Source: Pseudomonas mangiferae (GTDB taxonomy: Bacteria; Pseudomonadota; Gammaproteobacteria; Pseudomonadales; Pseudomonadaceae). Taken from it: a stretch of DNA of 64,000 nt. Position numbers and translations under genes: made by a program. Shown piece after piece: positions 62,562-64,000 of the stretch (position 1 is its first letter; every line of letters starts with the position of its first letter). The notes under the pieces were generated by a model. The model was not told where the DNA came from. It made no database searches and was given only the letters and a program-made list of their open reading frames with translations. Location of the stretch: positions 159,613-223,612 of the forward strand of contig NZ_VJOY01000009.1 in the NCBI RefSeq assembly GCF_007109405.1, written 5' to 3'.

Positions 62562-63826
62562 CAGGTGCGCACGTGCCCGTCGCCGAAGACCACGTACTTC
62601 TCGCTGGTCAGGCCGTCCAGGCCGACCGGGCCGCGGGCGTGGAGCTTGTCGGTGGAGATGCCGATCTCCGCGCCCAGGCCGTACTCGAAACCGTCGGCGA
62701 AGCGCGTCGAGGCGTTGACCATCACCGACGAGGAATCCACCTCGGTGAGGAAGCGCCGGGCGTCGCTGAAGTGCTCGGTGACGATGGCGTCGGTGTGCTG
62801 GGAGCCGTAGGTGTTGATGTGCTCGATGGCCTGGTCCAGGGAATCCACCAGGCGGATCGCCAGGATCGGCGCGTTGTACTCGGCGCGCCAGTCGTCCTCG
62901 CTGGCCGCCAGCACGTCGTCGCCCAACAGCTCGCGGGTGCGCGGGCAGCCGCGCAGCTCGACGCCCTTCTCGTGGTAGATGGCGGCCAGGGGCGGCAGCA
63001 CCCGGGGCGCGATGTCGGCGTGCACCAGCAGCGTCTCCATGGCGTTGCACGGCGAATAGCGCTGGGTCTTGGCGTTGTCGGCGATGCGGATCGCCTTGTC
63101 CGGGTCGGCGGCCACGTCGATGTACACGTGGCAGACGCCGTCCAGGTGCTTGATCACCGGCACCCGGGCGTCGCGGCTGATGCGCTCGATCAGGCCCTTG
63201 CCGCCCCGGGGAACGATCACGTCGACGTACTCGGGCATGCTGATCAGCGCGCCGACGGCGTCGCGGTCGGTGGTCTCCACCACCTGCACCGCGGCGGCAG
63301 GCAGGCCCGCCTCGGCGAGGCCGGCCTGGATGCAGCGGGCGATGGCCTGGTTGGAATGGATCGCCTCGGAGCCGCCGCGCAGGATGGTGGCGTTGCCGGA
63401 CTTCAGGCAGAGGCTGGCGGCGTCGATGGTCACGTTGGGCCGCGACTCGTAGATGATGCCGATCACCCCCAGGGGTACGCGCATCTTGCCCACCTGGATG
63501 CCCGAGGGCAGGTAGCGCATGTCGCGGATTTCGCCGATGGGGTCGGGCAGCGCGGCCACCTGGCGCAGGCCTTCGATCATGCCGTCGATGCCGTTCGGGG
63601 TCAGCGCCAGGCGGTCCAGCATCGCCGGCGCCAGGCCGCTGGCGCGTCCGGCGTCCAGGTCGCGCTGGTTGGCGACGGCCAGCTCGGCGCGAGCGGCATC
63701 GAGGGCGGCGGCGGCGGCCAGCAGGGCGCGGTTCTTCTGCGCCGTGCTGGCCCGCGCGAGTTGCCGCGACGCCTCGCGCGCGGCGCGGCCCAGGCGATTC
63801 ATGTAGACGGGCACGGACTCGGTCAT
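62561..63826 (-). CDS. proA: Gamma-glutamyl phosphate reductase
   Basis: A 421-residue NADPH-dependent enzyme of proline synthesis that reduces glutamyl 5-phosphate. It has an aldehyde-dehydrogenase-like fold: [57 protein letters not shown] is the NADPH region. [48 protein letters not shown] contains the active-site Cys (SPCNAMET), and [20 protein letters not shown] follows. It is first in the minus-strand proA-nadD-rsfS-rlmH-mrdA-rodA run. A TATAAT box lies 34 bp upstream. Confidence 0.95.
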   Translation of the reverse strand: MTESVPVYMNRLGRAAREASRQLARASTAQKNRALLAAAAALDAARAELAVANQRDLDAGRASGLAPAMLDRLALTPNGIDGMIEGLRQVAALPDPIGEIRDMRYLPSGIQVGKMRVPLGVIGIIYESRPNVTIDAASLCLKSGNATILRGGSEAIHSNQAIARCIQAGLAEAGLPAAAVQVVETTDRDAVGALISMPEYVDVIVPRGGKGLIERISRDARVPVIKHLDGVCHVYIDVAADPDKAIRIADNAKTQRYSPCNAMETLLVHADIAPRVLPPLAAIYHEKGVELRGCPRTRELLGDDVLAASEDDWRAEYNAPILAIRLVDSLDQAIEHINTYGSQHTDAIVTEHFSDARRFLTEVDSSSVMVNASTRFADGFEYGLGAEIGISTDKLHARGPVGLDGLTSEKYVVFGDGHVRT

Positions 63827-63859
63827 GGTCTGGGGTCGGCAGTGAAGGGAAAGCGGGCG

Positions 63860-63865
63860 ATTATA
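63860..63865 (-). promoter_or_regulatory. -10 box (TATAAT) for proA
   Basis: A perfect TATAAT on the minus strand lies 34 bp upstream of the proA ATG. The expected -35 region is GC-rich and weak. Confidence 0.5.
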
Positions 63866-63942
63866 GCCGGGTGGTCGCGCCGCGCCCAGCCGCGCCGGGC
63901 GGACGGCCGCGCTCCGTTCAGCGGGGGATCGACCGGCTTCCG

Positions 63943-63948
63943 TATAAT
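63943..63948 (+). promoter_or_regulatory. -10 box (TATAAT) of a rightward promoter at the window edge
   Basis: A perfect TATAAT lies 22-32 bp before two ATG codons at 63970 and 63980, pointing to a divergent gene that runs past the right edge. Confidence 0.45.
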
Positions 63949-63979
63949 CGCCGGCTTTCGCCGAACGGAATGACCGCCC

Positions 63980-64000
63980 ATGACCCGCGACGCCCCGCCC
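63980..64000 (+). CDS. Start of a divergent gene cut by the right edge (uncertain)
   Basis: Only seven codons are visible. The ATG at 63980, or one at 63970 in another frame, lies downstream of a TATAAT box at 63943-63948 in the region divergent from proA. Nothing can be said about the product. Confidence 0.3.

Overview
The window is about 64 kb of very GC-rich (roughly two-thirds G+C) chromosome from a Pseudomonas, most likely a relative of P. aeruginosa. This rests on protein wording, codon use, and gene order. From memory, the order tesB - GNAT - rhlE - Lrp - SDR - hrpB - CDF transporter - Lrp - DUF2788 - globin - rluE - amn - acyl-CoA dehydrogenase/TetR - thiD-thiE - hemL - sel1 - DUF1820 - miaB - phoH - ybeY - corC - lnt - ydcF - leuS - lptE - holA - mltB-like - lipA-lipB-ybeD - dacA - rlpA - mltB - rodA - mrdA - rlmH - rsfS - nadD - proA follows a conserved P. 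aeruginosa chromosomal segment. I could not run an alignment to confirm this. No rRNA, tRNA, CRISPR array or prophage was found.

Left edge (1-4.6 kb, minus strand): a Csu/CupE-type chaperone-usher pilus operon, with three spore-coat-U-domain pilins, a periplasmic chaperone and an usher that runs off the window. It is the most clearly accessory part. Next (4.6-18.6 kb) comes a mixed region: thioesterase TesB, two GNAT acetyltransferases, a histone-deacetylase-like amidohydrolase, an FAD oxidoreductase, a response regulator fused to a CheC-like phosphatase with a small PAS partner, a secreted beta-helix protein, an RhlE-type helicase, a DMT exporter divergent from an Lrp regulator, a short-chain dehydrogenase remnant, a NYN protein, a DUF2076 protein and an isochorismatase-fold protein with an altered active site.

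18.6-35.4 kb: a small MITE-like element with CTAG duplications sits exactly at the stop codon of hrpB. It is followed by a lipoprotein, a CDF metal exporter, an MHS-family symporter with a possible structured leader or sRNA, an Lrp regulator, DUF2788, a globin, RluE, an MBL-fold hydrolase, AMP nucleosidase, a MocR regulator divergent from a threonine-dehydratase-like enzyme (with clear operator-like repeats), a low-complexity coiled-coil protein, and a TetR/AidB-type acyl-CoA dehydrogenase pair.

35.5-64 kb is core housekeeping. It includes thiamine (thiD-thiE) and heme (hemL) synthesis; tRNA modification and ribosome maturation (miaB-phoH-ybeY-corC-lnt); leuS-lptE-holA; an arfA ribosome-rescue gene whose own coding region holds the expected strong hairpin; lipoate synthesis (lipB-lipA with ybeD); and the cell-shape/peptidoglycan block (dacA, rlpA, mltB, rodA, mrdA) in one long minus-strand run with rlmH, rsfS, nadD and proA. 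Many start/stop overlaps of 1-8 bp mark translationally coupled operons.
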